In this document: positions 15,127 to 22,903 of the stretch, piece by piece | Numbering within the stretch: position 1 is the first letter of the stretch | Layout: each line of letters starts with the position of its first letter | Assembly (NCBI GenBank): GCA_019456405.1 | Contig: WJXM01000041.1 | Location: 1-50,467, forward strand | DNA length: 50,467 bases | Reading direction: 5' to 3' | From: Ferrovum sp. | GTDB lineage: Bacteria > Pseudomonadota > Gammaproteobacteria > Burkholderiales > Ferrovaceae | Notes under the pieces: generated by a model | Databases searched by the model: none | What the model saw: only the letters and a program-made list of their open reading frames with translations | Told to the model about the DNA's origin: nothing | Translations under genes and position numbers: made by a program

Positions 15127-15141
15127 TTCCCGTCACGGGAA
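15127..15141 (+). promoter_or_regulatory. Short inverted repeat in the flhD leader
   Basis: TTCCCG and CGGGAA are separated by TCA. It lies 20 nt before the GGAGG of flhD and a few nt after a possible -10 (TATAGT at 15116). It could be an operator or a small hairpin affecting flhD translation. There is no following T-run that would make it a terminator. Confidence 0.35.
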
Positions 15142-15173
15142 CTTTTGACGATAAATGAAAGGAGGTCATGGTA

Positions 15174-15488
15174 ATGAGCAGGTTCGCCAAATCTTTTGCG
15201 GAAATCAATCTGGGCATGTTGTATCTGGCGCGCGAAGTATTACAGCGCGACCGGTTGCAGGGCCTCCTCAATCTTGGGCTACTCCCATCGGTGGCAGATC
15301 TGGTGTTGGAGATGTCAGCCGCCGAAATCCATCATCTGGCTCAGTCGCCAGTGCTTCTGGTGGGGCTGCGCTGGCGTTCGATGCGCGTCTGGGAATGTCT
15401 GGGCCAATATGCCATGGGAACGGATGCGGCTTTGCCCCGCGCTCTGTTGCTGGGCGAAGGGGAACGGGATCATGGCTACCAAGCGTGA
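15174..15488 (+). CDS. flhD: FlhD-like transcriptional regulator
   Basis: Homologue of FlhD, which with FlhC forms the FlhD4C2 activator of class II flagellar promoters. About 104 helical residues. The FlhD signature is seen at the N-terminus: FAEINLGMLYLAREVLQRD aligns with the E. coli DINLSYLLLAQRLIVQD segment, followed by a LGL..SVADLVLEMSAAEIHHLAQS segment. The ATG at 15168 sits only 2 nt from GGAGG, so I choose ATG 15174, 8 nt away. It overlaps flhC by 17 nt. Because the next genes are TraI_2-like and TraD, a second reading is a SetD-type activator of a conjugative element. FlhD identity is strong; its target is inferred. Confidence 0.82.
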   Translation: MSRFAKSFAEINLGMLYLAREVLQRDRLQGLLNLGLLPSVADLVLEMSAAEIHHLAQSPVLLVGLRWRSMRVWECLGQYAMGTDAALPRALLLGEGERDHGYQA

Positions 15489-16017
15489 CCTGCAGCAGGA
15501 GATCCGGCGCTACCGACAGGCGGAACGGTTGCTAGAGCTGGGGGCACGGGTGCCCGTGGTTGCGGACCTGACTCATCTATCCAGTTGGTTTTTGAGAAAG
15601 TTATCTCTTGAAATCAATGGGGAAGCTCCGCGTAAGGGGCAGGTTCCCAATTCGGATCAATGGTACCTGCGGCGCAAGCACCTCCTCCAGTCTTCACTGT
15701 TTTGCCAAATTTATTCCAGGGTAAAAAATCTGCTGGGGGAGGATGACTGTACTTCGCTCATGGAAGGGTACAGCCAGTGGCGCGACGTGGTTCTTTCCTG
15801 TGGTTTATCCCCCTGTCTGACGCTCGATCGTGCCTGGTGGCTGGTCAAGTCCCTGGAAATGCGCCACTTGCAACAGTGTCGGTGCCAGGGATGCCAAGGG
15901 CTCTATGTGCAACCCTGGAGCCGTTTGCGCCAGGGATACCGCTGCGATCCCTGTCGACAGCGCCGACAGAGGTCCTCCGATAATGCTCGTTTGCGTCTGC
16001 CGGGGGTCAGGCCATGA
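15472..16017 (+). CDS. flhC: FlhC-like transcriptional regulator
   Basis: DNA-binding partner of FlhD. It has 181 residues (E. coli 192). Family features: LLELGARVPVVADLTHLS near the N-terminus, the KGQVPNSDQWYL segment matching KGMLPFSTDWF, SSLFCQIY, and a C-terminal zinc site with CRCQGC and CDPC. The start ATG 15472 lies inside flhD, and the stop overlaps the next gene as ATGA at 16014, so translation runs continuously into the TraI_2-like gene. The Arg-rich tail after CDPC is shorter than in enterobacteria. It could serve flagella or, like SetC of SXT/R391, a transfer module. Confidence 0.82.
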   Translation: MATKRDLQQEIRRYRQAERLLELGARVPVVADLTHLSSWFLRKLSLEINGEAPRKGQVPNSDQWYLRRKHLLQSSLFCQIYSRVKNLLGEDDCTSLMEGYSQWRDVVLSCGLSPCLTLDRAWWLVKSLEMRHLQQCRCQGCQGLYVQPWSRLRQGYRCDPCRQRRQRSSDNARLRLPGVRP

Positions 16018-16946
16018 CTCTTTGGACCGTTCTCCCGGCATCCCGCTGTCGCTCTCTGTTGCACCCGACCCTGCACCAGATGGCCACTCGTTTTGCCGGA
16101 GAAGCCCAACTCTTCGAACGGGTACTGCTGCCTTCCGTGGAACGCATGATCGAGTGGGTCCTGAACCTGCCCTGTCCGGACGCCTTTCGACCGGGCGAGT
16201 CTCCGGTCTTTCAGGGCGTTCTGGCTTCCGCCCTCGAGGAATCGATCCATGCCCCCTTCTGGAGGGGTACTTCAGGGCAGGAGTGCTGCCTGGAGACCCT
16301 CGGGGTTCTGATTCGAAAACTTCATGGAGCCATCGTATTCTGGCAGGTGACCCCTGTGGGCCAGGGAGCAGTGGAATGTCGGTGGGGCGGTTTCTCGGCT
16401 GGGTTGGCGCGTTGGTGTGCCCATCAGGGGGGCGACCGGGTCCGGCTCGAACCACGGGGAAGTGGGTCGTCGTCCTGGCAGAGCGAAGACCATCTGGCAG
16501 GACGCATTCTGGCGGGAGAAACCTGGCTCTGGCTGGAGCAACTGGGAAAGGAGGCATTTCCTCCCGCGGACGGCAACGATGTCGGAGTCCTGGAGGAAGG
16601 CCGAGGAATGGAATGGCGGGTGGCGGAGATTTTTTTGACTCAAGGTCTCTGGGATCCGTGCCGGAAACCTGGGCGAATTTGGCAGGATGCGGGTCTGTGG
16701 TACCTGCTCTGGCCCAGGGTCGGGGAAGATCTGCGGCGCGGGTTGGGCGTGGAAGGAAGCACGTTGCCCACCGGATCCCTGGAGTTATGTCTGTACTGGC
16801 AGGCGCGGGGCGTTCTGGGTCCTGCTCCGGCAGAAGGAATCGAGCGATGGCATCCCTTGCTGCAGCGCAGGGTCTCTGCGGTATGTCCAAGTCCGCTCTG
16901 GCAGATGTGGATCTCGGAATGGTTTCAGGCTCACGCTTCGCCCTGA
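16014..16946 (+). CDS. TraI_2-like (truncated MobH relaxase-type) protein
   Basis: 310 residues, no signal peptide, Trp/Gly-rich. Residues about 36-80 (ERVLLPSVERMIEWVLNLP, then a Gly/Leu/Ala helix ending SALEES) follow the pattern of the N-terminal TraI_2 region of MobH relaxases of SXT/PFGI-type elements. The expected HHH metal-binding histidines after the Leu-Pro pair are not there (CPDAFRPGES instead), and the protein has about half the usual MobH length. So it is either a degenerate relaxase fragment or a non-catalytic paralogue. ATGA overlap with flhC; the last 100 nt overlap traD. The position upstream of traD is what MobH systems show. Fold assignment is by eye and unsure. Confidence 0.45.
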   Translation: MTLWTVLPASRCRSLLHPTLHQMATRFAGEAQLFERVLLPSVERMIEWVLNLPCPDAFRPGESPVFQGVLASALEESIHAPFWRGTSGQECCLETLGVLIRKLHGAIVFWQVTPVGQGAVECRWGGFSAGLARWCAHQGGDRVRLEPRGSGSSSWQSEDHLAGRILAGETWLWLEQLGKEAFPPADGNDVGVLEEGRGMEWRVAEIFLTQGLWDPCRKPGRIWQDAGLWYLLWPRVGEDLRRGLGVEGSTLPTGSLELCLYWQARGVLGPAPAEGIERWHPLLQRRVSAVCPSPLWQMWISEWFQAHASP

Positions 16947-18559
16947 AGTGGGGCAAGGGGGAGGGGTCCTTTCTGCGATTTTGGGGACGCTGGGGGCTGG
17001 CGGCTTTGAGTCTCCGGTGGATTGGCCAATGGAGTGGCATGGACAGTCCATGGTTTGCGCATTTGAGCACGCATCTTCTGATGTTGGTCAGCGCTGCCGA
17101 CATGTGGCGGCACCGTCTCCTGTTTCGACGAGGACATTCTGCCGCCGGCGAGATCAGCATCGACTCCCTGTTCCGGCGGATCCGCTCCCCCCGGACAGCG
17201 CTTTGGCTGGGGTGGGGAGGGCCTTGGGATGCAGCCCGCCTGCAACGGTATTGGGATGCCGGCATGGGGGAACCGAATCAGTTGTCTCCGGCGCGGGAAC
17301 ATCATCCGGTCTGGCTCGAGAATCAGGGGCGTGGACATATGATCGTGCTGGGGGCGCCGGGGACGGGGAAAACCCAAGCTTTTCTCCTGATGGCCCTGCA
17401 GGCCTTGGCTCGTGGGGACTCCGTGTTCATATTGGATCCCAAGGGAGGAGAGTCCTTCCCTCGTTGCCTGCAAGGTACGGCGATTCAATGGAATCGCATG
17501 TATCTGGGGATCGATGCCCACCGTCCCGATCAGAGCGGTTGCCTCGATATTCTGTCGGCCGGACGAGACCCTTCCGAACTGGCCAGTCGACTATGCCAAC
17601 TCTTGCCCTTCGCGGAACGCTCGACGGTGTTTGGTCAGTTTGCCTGGATGACCCTGTTTCGAATCATTGCCGCACTGCGGGGACTGGAGGAACCCCTGAC
17701 TTTTTCAAGCTTGCGTTTTCATGTGGGGGACCAGGGGCAGCAACTGGTTCGGAGGTGCTGGCAACGGTTGGGGCGGGAACATGCGCTGAGCGTGGGCATG
17801 GACCACCTGGCTCGACACGATGCCGTGCATTACTCGAAGATGATCGTGTCTCTATTGCCTCTTCTGGAAATGCTTTCCACCGGCGTTCTGGGCGCATTGC
17901 TGGGGGATGCTTCCGGGAGGAAACGTTTTACCCTGAACGAACTCATCAAGCAACATGCGGTGGTGTACGTGTCGTTGGGAGCCTTATCCAATGCTCGGGT
18001 GGCACAAATGTTGGGAACGCTGGTGTTGGGGGAATTGGCGGCTTTGGCGGGAGACCGCTACCGTGACTCCACGGTGCACCGGTCCACGGTGCGAATCTTC
18101 GTGGATGAAGCGGCGGAACTGTCGGGAGAAACATTTGTGCAATTGCTCAATAAGGGACGTGAGTGCGATATGCAGGTGACGTTGGCGGTTCAAACCCTGA
18201 CCGATCTTGAAGTGGCCATGGGAGGAATGGCTCCTGCCCGCATGATGGTGGGAAATGCAGCCCACCTGCTGGTGTTTCGTACCCTGGATGCGGAATCCTG
18301 CCGAACTCTGAATGATCGGGCTGGTCGGGTCCAGATCCAGAAGCGTCAGGCGGGGACGACGGTCCCTGCCCCCCGGCATTGGTGGCAGGGTCAACCGCGC
18401 GCCGGCGCCACGTTGCAACGCCAGTGGCAGGAAGTTCCCCTGATTCCCGAAGGCTGGTTGACGCGTCTGGATGACTTGAATTACCTCGGATTCTTTTCCG
18501 GACAGGGGGTGGTCTGGGGTTGCCTGCCACGCCTTCGGGTTCCTGGAGAGGCCGGGTGA
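16847..18559 (+). CDS. traD: TraD-type coupling ATPase (VirD4-like)
   Basis: 570-residue inner-membrane ATPase of the type IV coupling family, which hands relaxase-DNA to a secretion channel. Hydrophobic N-terminal segments (about 45-60 and 70-88), then Walker A GAPGTGKT (169-176), ILDPKGGES (195-203), Walker B RIFVDEAAEL (416-425) and the family motif LLNKGRECDMQVTLAVQTLTD, which matches SXT/PFGI-class TraD closely. I chose ATG 16847, with AGAAGGA 8 nt upstream, inside the preceding gene; starts at 16883 and 16919 are weaker. The open frame extends back to 15830, but that part lies over flhC and is a shadow. No mating-pore genes are near. Confidence 0.78.
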   Translation: MASLAAAQGLCGMSKSALADVDLGMVSGSRFALKWGKGEGSFLRFWGRWGLAALSLRWIGQWSGMDSPWFAHLSTHLLMLVSAADMWRHRLLFRRGHSAAGEISIDSLFRRIRSPRTALWLGWGGPWDAARLQRYWDAGMGEPNQLSPAREHHPVWLENQGRGHMIVLGAPGTGKTQAFLLMALQALARGDSVFILDPKGGESFPRCLQGTAIQWNRMYLGIDAHRPDQSGCLDILSAGRDPSELASRLCQLLPFAERSTVFGQFAWMTLFRIIAALRGLEEPLTFSSLRFHVGDQGQQLVRRCWQRLGREHALSVGMDHLARHDAVHYSKMIVSLLPLLEMLSTGVLGALLGDASGRKRFTLNELIKQHAVVYVSLGALSNARVAQMLGTLVLGELAALAGDRYRDSTVHRSTVRIFVDEAAELSGETFVQLLNKGRECDMQVTLAVQTLTDLEVAMGGMAPARMMVGNAAHLLVFRTLDAESCRTLNDRAGRVQIQKRQAGTTVPAPRHWWQGQPRAGATLQRQWQEVPLIPEGWLTRLDDLNYLGFFSGQGVVWGCLPRLRVPGEAG

Positions 18560-18565
18560 GCAATC

Positions 18566-18928
18566 ATGTGGCATCCCCTGGCCGTGGAAATGATACAGGC
18601 CCAGCAACTCTGGGGCGGACAATGGATTCTCCAATGGACACCCGGGCTCATCGGGCGTTTGGGGGACACCCCATGGAGTGTGGCAGCGTTCCGTGCTTTG
18701 GCTCTGCTGCATTGGGGCGGGGGACTATATCCCGTGGTCTTGATGTGGCGGGTCGGCAGTCCCTCGTCCGCACGCGACGAATGGAATCGGTGGATGCGCG
18801 CTTGGCGTTGGCGACGTAGAACGGGATGGGGGCTACTGGGATTGATGGGGCTGCTTTTCTGGCCGACGATTCTTTCTCCTGCCGTGATTCCTGCGATGAT
18901 GATGGGGTTCTTCCTGTTATTCCTATAG
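18566..18928 (+). CDS. Small membrane protein downstream of traD
   Basis: 120 residues, not recognised. Two hydrophobic stretches (about 37-60 and 87-120) separated by a basic, Trp-rich loop (RDEWNRWMRAWRWRRR), which is probably cytoplasmic. It starts 6 nt after traD, so it is almost certainly in the same transcript. SXT-type elements also carry a small membrane-protein gene directly after traD; I cannot claim homology. Last gene of the flhD-flhC-traI-like-traD run. Confidence 0.6.
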   Translation: MWHPLAVEMIQAQQLWGGQWILQWTPGLIGRLGDTPWSVAAFRALALLHWGGGLYPVVLMWRVGSPSSARDEWNRWMRAWRWRRRTGWGLLGLMGLLFWPTILSPAVIPAMMMGFFLLFL

Positions 18929-19018
18929 AATAGGATTCCCATCGGTTTGTTGATGAACAGGATGCTTTTGCGGTAGTCTGGCGGGACCCCGGTCTCACCG
19001 CACCTTCGGAGAGTCGCT

Positions 19019-21163
19019 GTGTCCGCAGAAAGATTTCAATCCATTGCCCGTCAGACCCTGTTTCGCTTCGTTCTCTGCGCAGCAGGATTGGCCTTGCTGG
19101 TATTTTTGGTCAGCGATGGTTTGACATACACGGAAGGAAACGCTTTTTTTTCTTGGGAAAGTCTGGGTTATTTGCTCAGCACGTTTGTTCTGGTGGGTGG
19201 TATTTTGACTCTTTCCATCGGCAAATGGATGCTGGAAAGCGCCCGGCGCGTGCAGGCCCTGCAAAGGGCCGTGGTTCATTTCAGTGCCCAGCATCGGGTT
19301 TCCCTGGAATTTGTGCGCGCGCTCGTGGAGGCACGCGCCGCGCGTCGGGATGAAATTACGGTGGTGGCGGACATTCTGGAAAGAATGGCCGACAACATGG
19401 AGCGTCATGAGAACTTGCGCATACGGGAAGAAGCGAAACAACATTTGTGGTCTCGAGTTTTTGACAGCAGCCTGGACGCCATTGCGATCTCGGCGCGCGA
19501 TCGTCGGTTATTGACCGTGAATGAGGCTTTTCACCGAATTACTGGGTACAGTGAAGAAGAAGTGCTGGGTAATGAAATGCTGTCGAATACGGTGAGCATT
19601 CCCAATGAAACGCCCCTGACACAAATTTGGGCGGCAGTGGAGGCGAACGGCTATTGGAGCGGAGAACTGCTGGACAAGCGCAAGGACGGAACCCTGTATC
19701 CCCGTTGGCTCAGTCTCAGCGTGGTACGCGATGCCAGTCAGCAAGCGACGAACTACATTGCCGTTTTCAAGGATATTACCGAACAGAAGGAAAGTGAGGC
19801 ACGTTTCATCTATCAGGCCAACCATGATCGCCTGACGGGTTTGCCCAATCGGCACCTGCTGCAGGATCGTCTGTCCCGAGCCATTCGCCTGGCAGAACGC
19901 AATCAGAATCGCTTGGCAGTGCTTTTTCTCGATCTCGATAATTTCAAATGGGTCAATGATTCACTGGGACATGCCACTGGAGACCAATTGCTGATTTCCG
20001 TTTCACAGCGGCTTCAGGCGGGGGTGCGTGCCTCCGATACGGTGGCCCGTCTGGGAGGAGACGAATTCGTGGTGTTGCTTCAACAACCGACCGGTCACCA
20101 GGAATTGGCCATCATTGCGGAAAAGTTGATAAAAGTCATCGAGCAACCCATCGTCCTGGGGGGGTATGATTTTCACACCACCACGTCCATCGGTATCAGC
20201 ATTTACCCGGAGGACGGGACGGATTCGGATATTCTGCTCAAACATGCGGACACGGCCATGTATGTCGCAAAGGCGGGCGGTAAATCAGGTTTTCGTTTCT
20301 TCGATCTGGAAATGAATCGTCAGGCCGTGGCTCGGGTCGAGGTGGAACGAGATCTGCGCCGTGCCATTCAGGAGCAGGAATTCGAATTGTATTTTCAACC
20401 AAAATTTTGCCTGGCCACGGAAAGATTATGTGGACTGGAAGCCTTGATTCGCTGGCAACATCCACGCCATGGACTCGTCCAGCCCGACGATTTCATTCCC
20501 GTGGCGGAAGAAACCGCGTTGATCATCCCGTTGGGAGAGTGGGTCATTCGGGCAGTCTGTCGTCAGGTGGTGAGTTGGAGAGATCAGGACTTGCCTTACC
20601 ATCATCGAGTGGCTATCAATTTATCCCTCCTGCAAGTGGAATCTGACGCCTTTGTGGACACCGTGGAAAGAATACTGGAGGAAACGGGTGCCCCACCCCA
20701 ACTGATCGAGTTTGAATTGACTGAGAGTATGGTGTTGCGCAATCCGGGACGCTCGGCCAAAGTACTTCAGCGTTTGCGCAAGTTGGGTATTCATCTGGCG
20801 CTCGATGATTTTGGGACGGGGTATTCCAGTTTGTCTCATCTGCGTCAGTTACCTTTGGATGCGATCAAGATCGACCGAAGTTTCATCCAGAATATTCCGA
20901 ACAGTGGAGAAGACAACCAGATCGTGCGCATGATCGTGGCCTTGGGCAAATCAGCGCAGATGATCGTCATTGCCGAGGGAGTGGAAACTGTGTTGCAAAA
21001 GGATTGTCTCAGCCACTTGGGATGTGACTTTTTACAGGGGTTTCTTTTTTCGCGGCCCATTCCTCGGCAAGAACTGGAACTTCTGCTCTTGCGCGACAAT
21101 GAGAAAAAAGTATGCCCCCCTTGTACCGGCTGTCATCAGGCCTTATCTGAGCAGGTGGGATGA
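19019..21163 (+). CDS. Membrane PAS-GGDEF-EAL cyclic-di-GMP protein
   Basis: 714 residues. Two TM helices (about 15-32 and 50-68) around a very short periplasmic loop, a coiled linker (about 75-140), one PAS domain (about 145-255), GGDEF (262-430) and EAL (440-690). The cyclase motif is intact (RLGGDEF at 344-350), with an inhibitory I-site RxxD (337-340). EAL landmarks are also intact: EAL 474-476, NLS, ELTES, DDFGTG (596-601), KIDRSF, EGVET. So both synthesis and breakdown of c-di-GMP are possible; which dominates cannot be read. A Cys-rich tail (CPPCTGC) follows the EAL domain. GTG start with GGAGAG upstream. A role in the motile/sessile switch is inferred. Confidence 0.92.
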   Translation: MSAERFQSIARQTLFRFVLCAAGLALLVFLVSDGLTYTEGNAFFSWESLGYLLSTFVLVGGILTLSIGKWMLESARRVQALQRAVVHFSAQHRVSLEFVRALVEARAARRDEITVVADILERMADNMERHENLRIREEAKQHLWSRVFDSSLDAIAISARDRRLLTVNEAFHRITGYSEEEVLGNEMLSNTVSIPNETPLTQIWAAVEANGYWSGELLDKRKDGTLYPRWLSLSVVRDASQQATNYIAVFKDITEQKESEARFIYQANHDRLTGLPNRHLLQDRLSRAIRLAERNQNRLAVLFLDLDNFKWVNDSLGHATGDQLLISVSQRLQAGVRASDTVARLGGDEFVVLLQQPTGHQELAIIAEKLIKVIEQPIVLGGYDFHTTTSIGISIYPEDGTDSDILLKHADTAMYVAKAGGKSGFRFFDLEMNRQAVARVEVERDLRRAIQEQEFELYFQPKFCLATERLCGLEALIRWQHPRHGLVQPDDFIPVAEETALIIPLGEWVIRAVCRQVVSWRDQDLPYHHRVAINLSLLQVESDAFVDTVERILEETGAPPQLIEFELTESMVLRNPGRSAKVLQRLRKLGIHLALDDFGTGYSSLSHLRQLPLDAIKIDRSFIQNIPNSGEDNQIVRMIVALGKSAQMIVIAEGVETVLQKDCLSHLGCDFLQGFLFSRPIPRQELELLLLRDNEKKVCPPCTGCHQALSEQVG

Positions 21164-21231
21164 GAGGGCACAGGGGTGCCTCCGCCGAGGTTACCTTCGG
21201 GCAACACTGAAATGATCAGGAGAACGCATTC

Positions 21232-22026
21232 ATGAAGTTACACTTTCGTCATATTTTGGTTACCTTCGCTTTGTTGCAAGGAACCTTGGCTTGGGCTGAG
21301 CCCAGTTTGGAACAGGTTTATGAAGCGACGCGCAGTGGTCGATTGGAGGAGGCGCAACAAATGATGCAGGAAGTGCTGCGCGCTCATCCCAACAGTGCCA
21401 AGGCTCATTTTACCGAAGCCGAAGTTCTGGCGCGTTCCGGTAACCTGGCAGGAGGGCGGGACGAACTGGCTCTGGCTCAGAAACTTCAGCCTGGGTTGCC
21501 TTTTGCCAAGCCAAAAGCCGTGATCGAGTTGCAAAATGAGTTGGATCACGGCACGGGAAGCGTCATCGTTCCTGCCGGAGAAACGGGCCATACTCCTTGG
21601 GGAAAGTTATGGCTGGTGGGGGGGATCGCCTTGCTGTTGGTGATTTGGCTGGTGCGTCGACAAACGGCGCAAGGTCCGATGGGCATGGGGATGTCGCCGC
21701 GTCCAGGAGGGAGTTACTACAACAATGGAATGGGCGGCGGAGTTCCTCCCTCCATGGGGCCGACGGGCGGCATGGGTGGAGGTTTGATGGGTAGTCTGGC
21801 GACCGGGGCGGCTTTGGGTGCCGGAATGGTGGCGGGTGAAGCGCTGGCACATCGTCTGGTGGATGGACCGAGCGAGGGGGTTGGGTCAGCGGCCCCGAAT
21901 GTTTCTGACGCGCAGGGCAATAGCGATATGGGGGGGCGCGATTTTGGCATCAACGATGGGGGTTCCTGGGATTCTGGGGCAGATTCCGGTTGGACCAGTA
22001 ACGATTCCGGTTCCGACTGGAGTTGA
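21232..22026 (+). CDS. TPR-containing membrane protein with Gly/Met-rich tail
   Basis: 264 residues. Signal peptide (1-22, cleaving after AWA), a pair of TPR-like helices (about 25-95) with the RSGRLEEAQQMMQEVLRAHPNSAKAHF pattern, a TM helix at 125-141, then a low-complexity Gly/Met/Pro tail (about 148-200) and a Ser/Asp/Trp-rich end. The topology suggests periplasmic TPRs and a cytoplasmic tail. Function unknown; such proteins occur as conserved hypotheticals in betaproteobacteria. Two small hairpins (21169-21215) lie between the GGDEF-EAL gene and this one. AGGAG precedes the ATG. Confidence 0.75.
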   Translation: MKLHFRHILVTFALLQGTLAWAEPSLEQVYEATRSGRLEEAQQMMQEVLRAHPNSAKAHFTEAEVLARSGNLAGGRDELALAQKLQPGLPFAKPKAVIELQNELDHGTGSVIVPAGETGHTPWGKLWLVGGIALLLVIWLVRRQTAQGPMGMGMSPRPGGSYYNNGMGGGVPPSMGPTGGMGGGLMGSLATGAALGAGMVAGEALAHRLVDGPSEGVGSAAPNVSDAQGNSDMGGRDFGINDGGSWDSGADSGWTSNDSGSDWS

Positions 22027-22119
22027 CCTCGAATCGGGCGCGGTCCCATCTTTATTTCATGCATTGAAAATCCTGTGTGTGGCATGATGCGCCTAGGGAA
22101 CGATTTATGTTTTTCCGAC

Positions 22120-22137
22120 TCTCTGTGAAAGCAGAGA
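22120..22137 (+). terminator. Weak stem-loop after the TPR gene
   Basis: TCTCTG and CAGAGA arms with a 6-nt loop, followed by TTCTTTG. The stem is short and the T-run is interrupted, so termination is only possible. Confidence 0.25.
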
Positions 22138-22177
22138 TTCTTTGTTCACCCCCCTATAAAAAATGGAGGAGTTTTTC

Positions 22178-22852
22178 ATGGTCGTAAACCGTAAAAAAAT
22201 GATGGCGTTGCTGGCTGTAGTGGCCATGGGGTCGTCCCTTGCTGTTCTGGCCGATACCGGAACCCCTCCGTCCGCAAGTGCGCCTGCACCCGTTGCCAGC
22301 GCACCTGCACCAGTGGTGCAACATAAGGCCCATCATGCCCATCATTCGGATATGTGGATGCAGCACAGTCAAGCCATGTTGCTGGATATGAAGGAGCAAC
22401 TCAATCTGACGACTGCGCAGCAGGAAGGATGGAAGGCATGGTCAGGCGATGTCCTGTCCATCACGCAGGCACAAACGGAAAGAATCCGTCACTGGCGTTC
22501 GGAGCATGAAAAAAAGGCCCTGGAAGAAGATCGTGCGACGGCAGATCACGCCCGTGTCTCCACGCCAGAACGTATGGCTCATGGCCTGAACCACATGCGT
22601 CTGGAGGTCGAACGCTTGCAGGATCATTTGTCGCTACTGGAAAAATTGCAAGCCAGTACGCAAAAGTTTTATGACACCCTGGATACCAATCAAAAAACCA
22701 TTTTTGATCTCTACTGGCAGCAGGCCTACGCGGTCGGGAGTACGTTGGGGCACCCCATGTGTGGGCATGGCGAGGGCATGGGGATGGGGATGATGAGCCA
22801 TCCACCCATGCCTCCCGCACCTCCTGCTCCTCCCGCCGAGACCAGTCACTGA
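22178..22852 (+). CDS. Spy/CpxP-like LTXXQ periplasmic protein
   Basis: About 224 residues. Signal peptide (MVVNRKKMMALLAVVAMGS..., cleavage near VLAD), an Ala/Pro-rich linker, a His-rich patch (HKAHHAHHSD), then a long helical domain with the LTXXQ motif in LNLTTAQQEGWKAW. Spy and CpxP family members are periplasmic chaperones or stress sensors. The C-terminus is Met/Gly/His/Pro-rich (GHGEGMGMGMMSHPPMPP...) and could bind metal; that is inference. I choose ATG 22178, 6 nt after GGAGGAG. The upstream ATG at 22163 would place the ribosome site inside the gene. Confidence 0.8.
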   Translation: MVVNRKKMMALLAVVAMGSSLAVLADTGTPPSASAPAPVASAPAPVVQHKAHHAHHSDMWMQHSQAMLLDMKEQLNLTTAQQEGWKAWSGDVLSITQAQTERIRHWRSEHEKKALEEDRATADHARVSTPERMAHGLNHMRLEVERLQDHLSLLEKLQASTQKFYDTLDTNQKTIFDLYWQQAYAVGSTLGHPMCGHGEGMGMGMMSHPPMPPAPPAPPAETSH

Positions 22853-22903
22853 ACTGGGTGAGTACTCATTTTCATCTGCCTCACTCATTCCGGGGGAACC
22901 TGC

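Noticed and set aside
15830-16846. N-terminal extension of the TraD open frame
   Set aside because: It lies over flhC and the TraI_2-like gene, has low-complexity Gly/Arg/Ser content, and a good ribosome site stands before 16847.
15805-17265. 486-aa minus-strand open frame
   Set aside because: Pro/Arg-rich, no recognisable domain, antisense to three genes linked by overlaps.
14920-18940. Complete integrative conjugative element
   Set aside because: No integrase, att repeats, relaxase catalytic motif or mating-pore genes; flanked by ordinary chromosomal genes.
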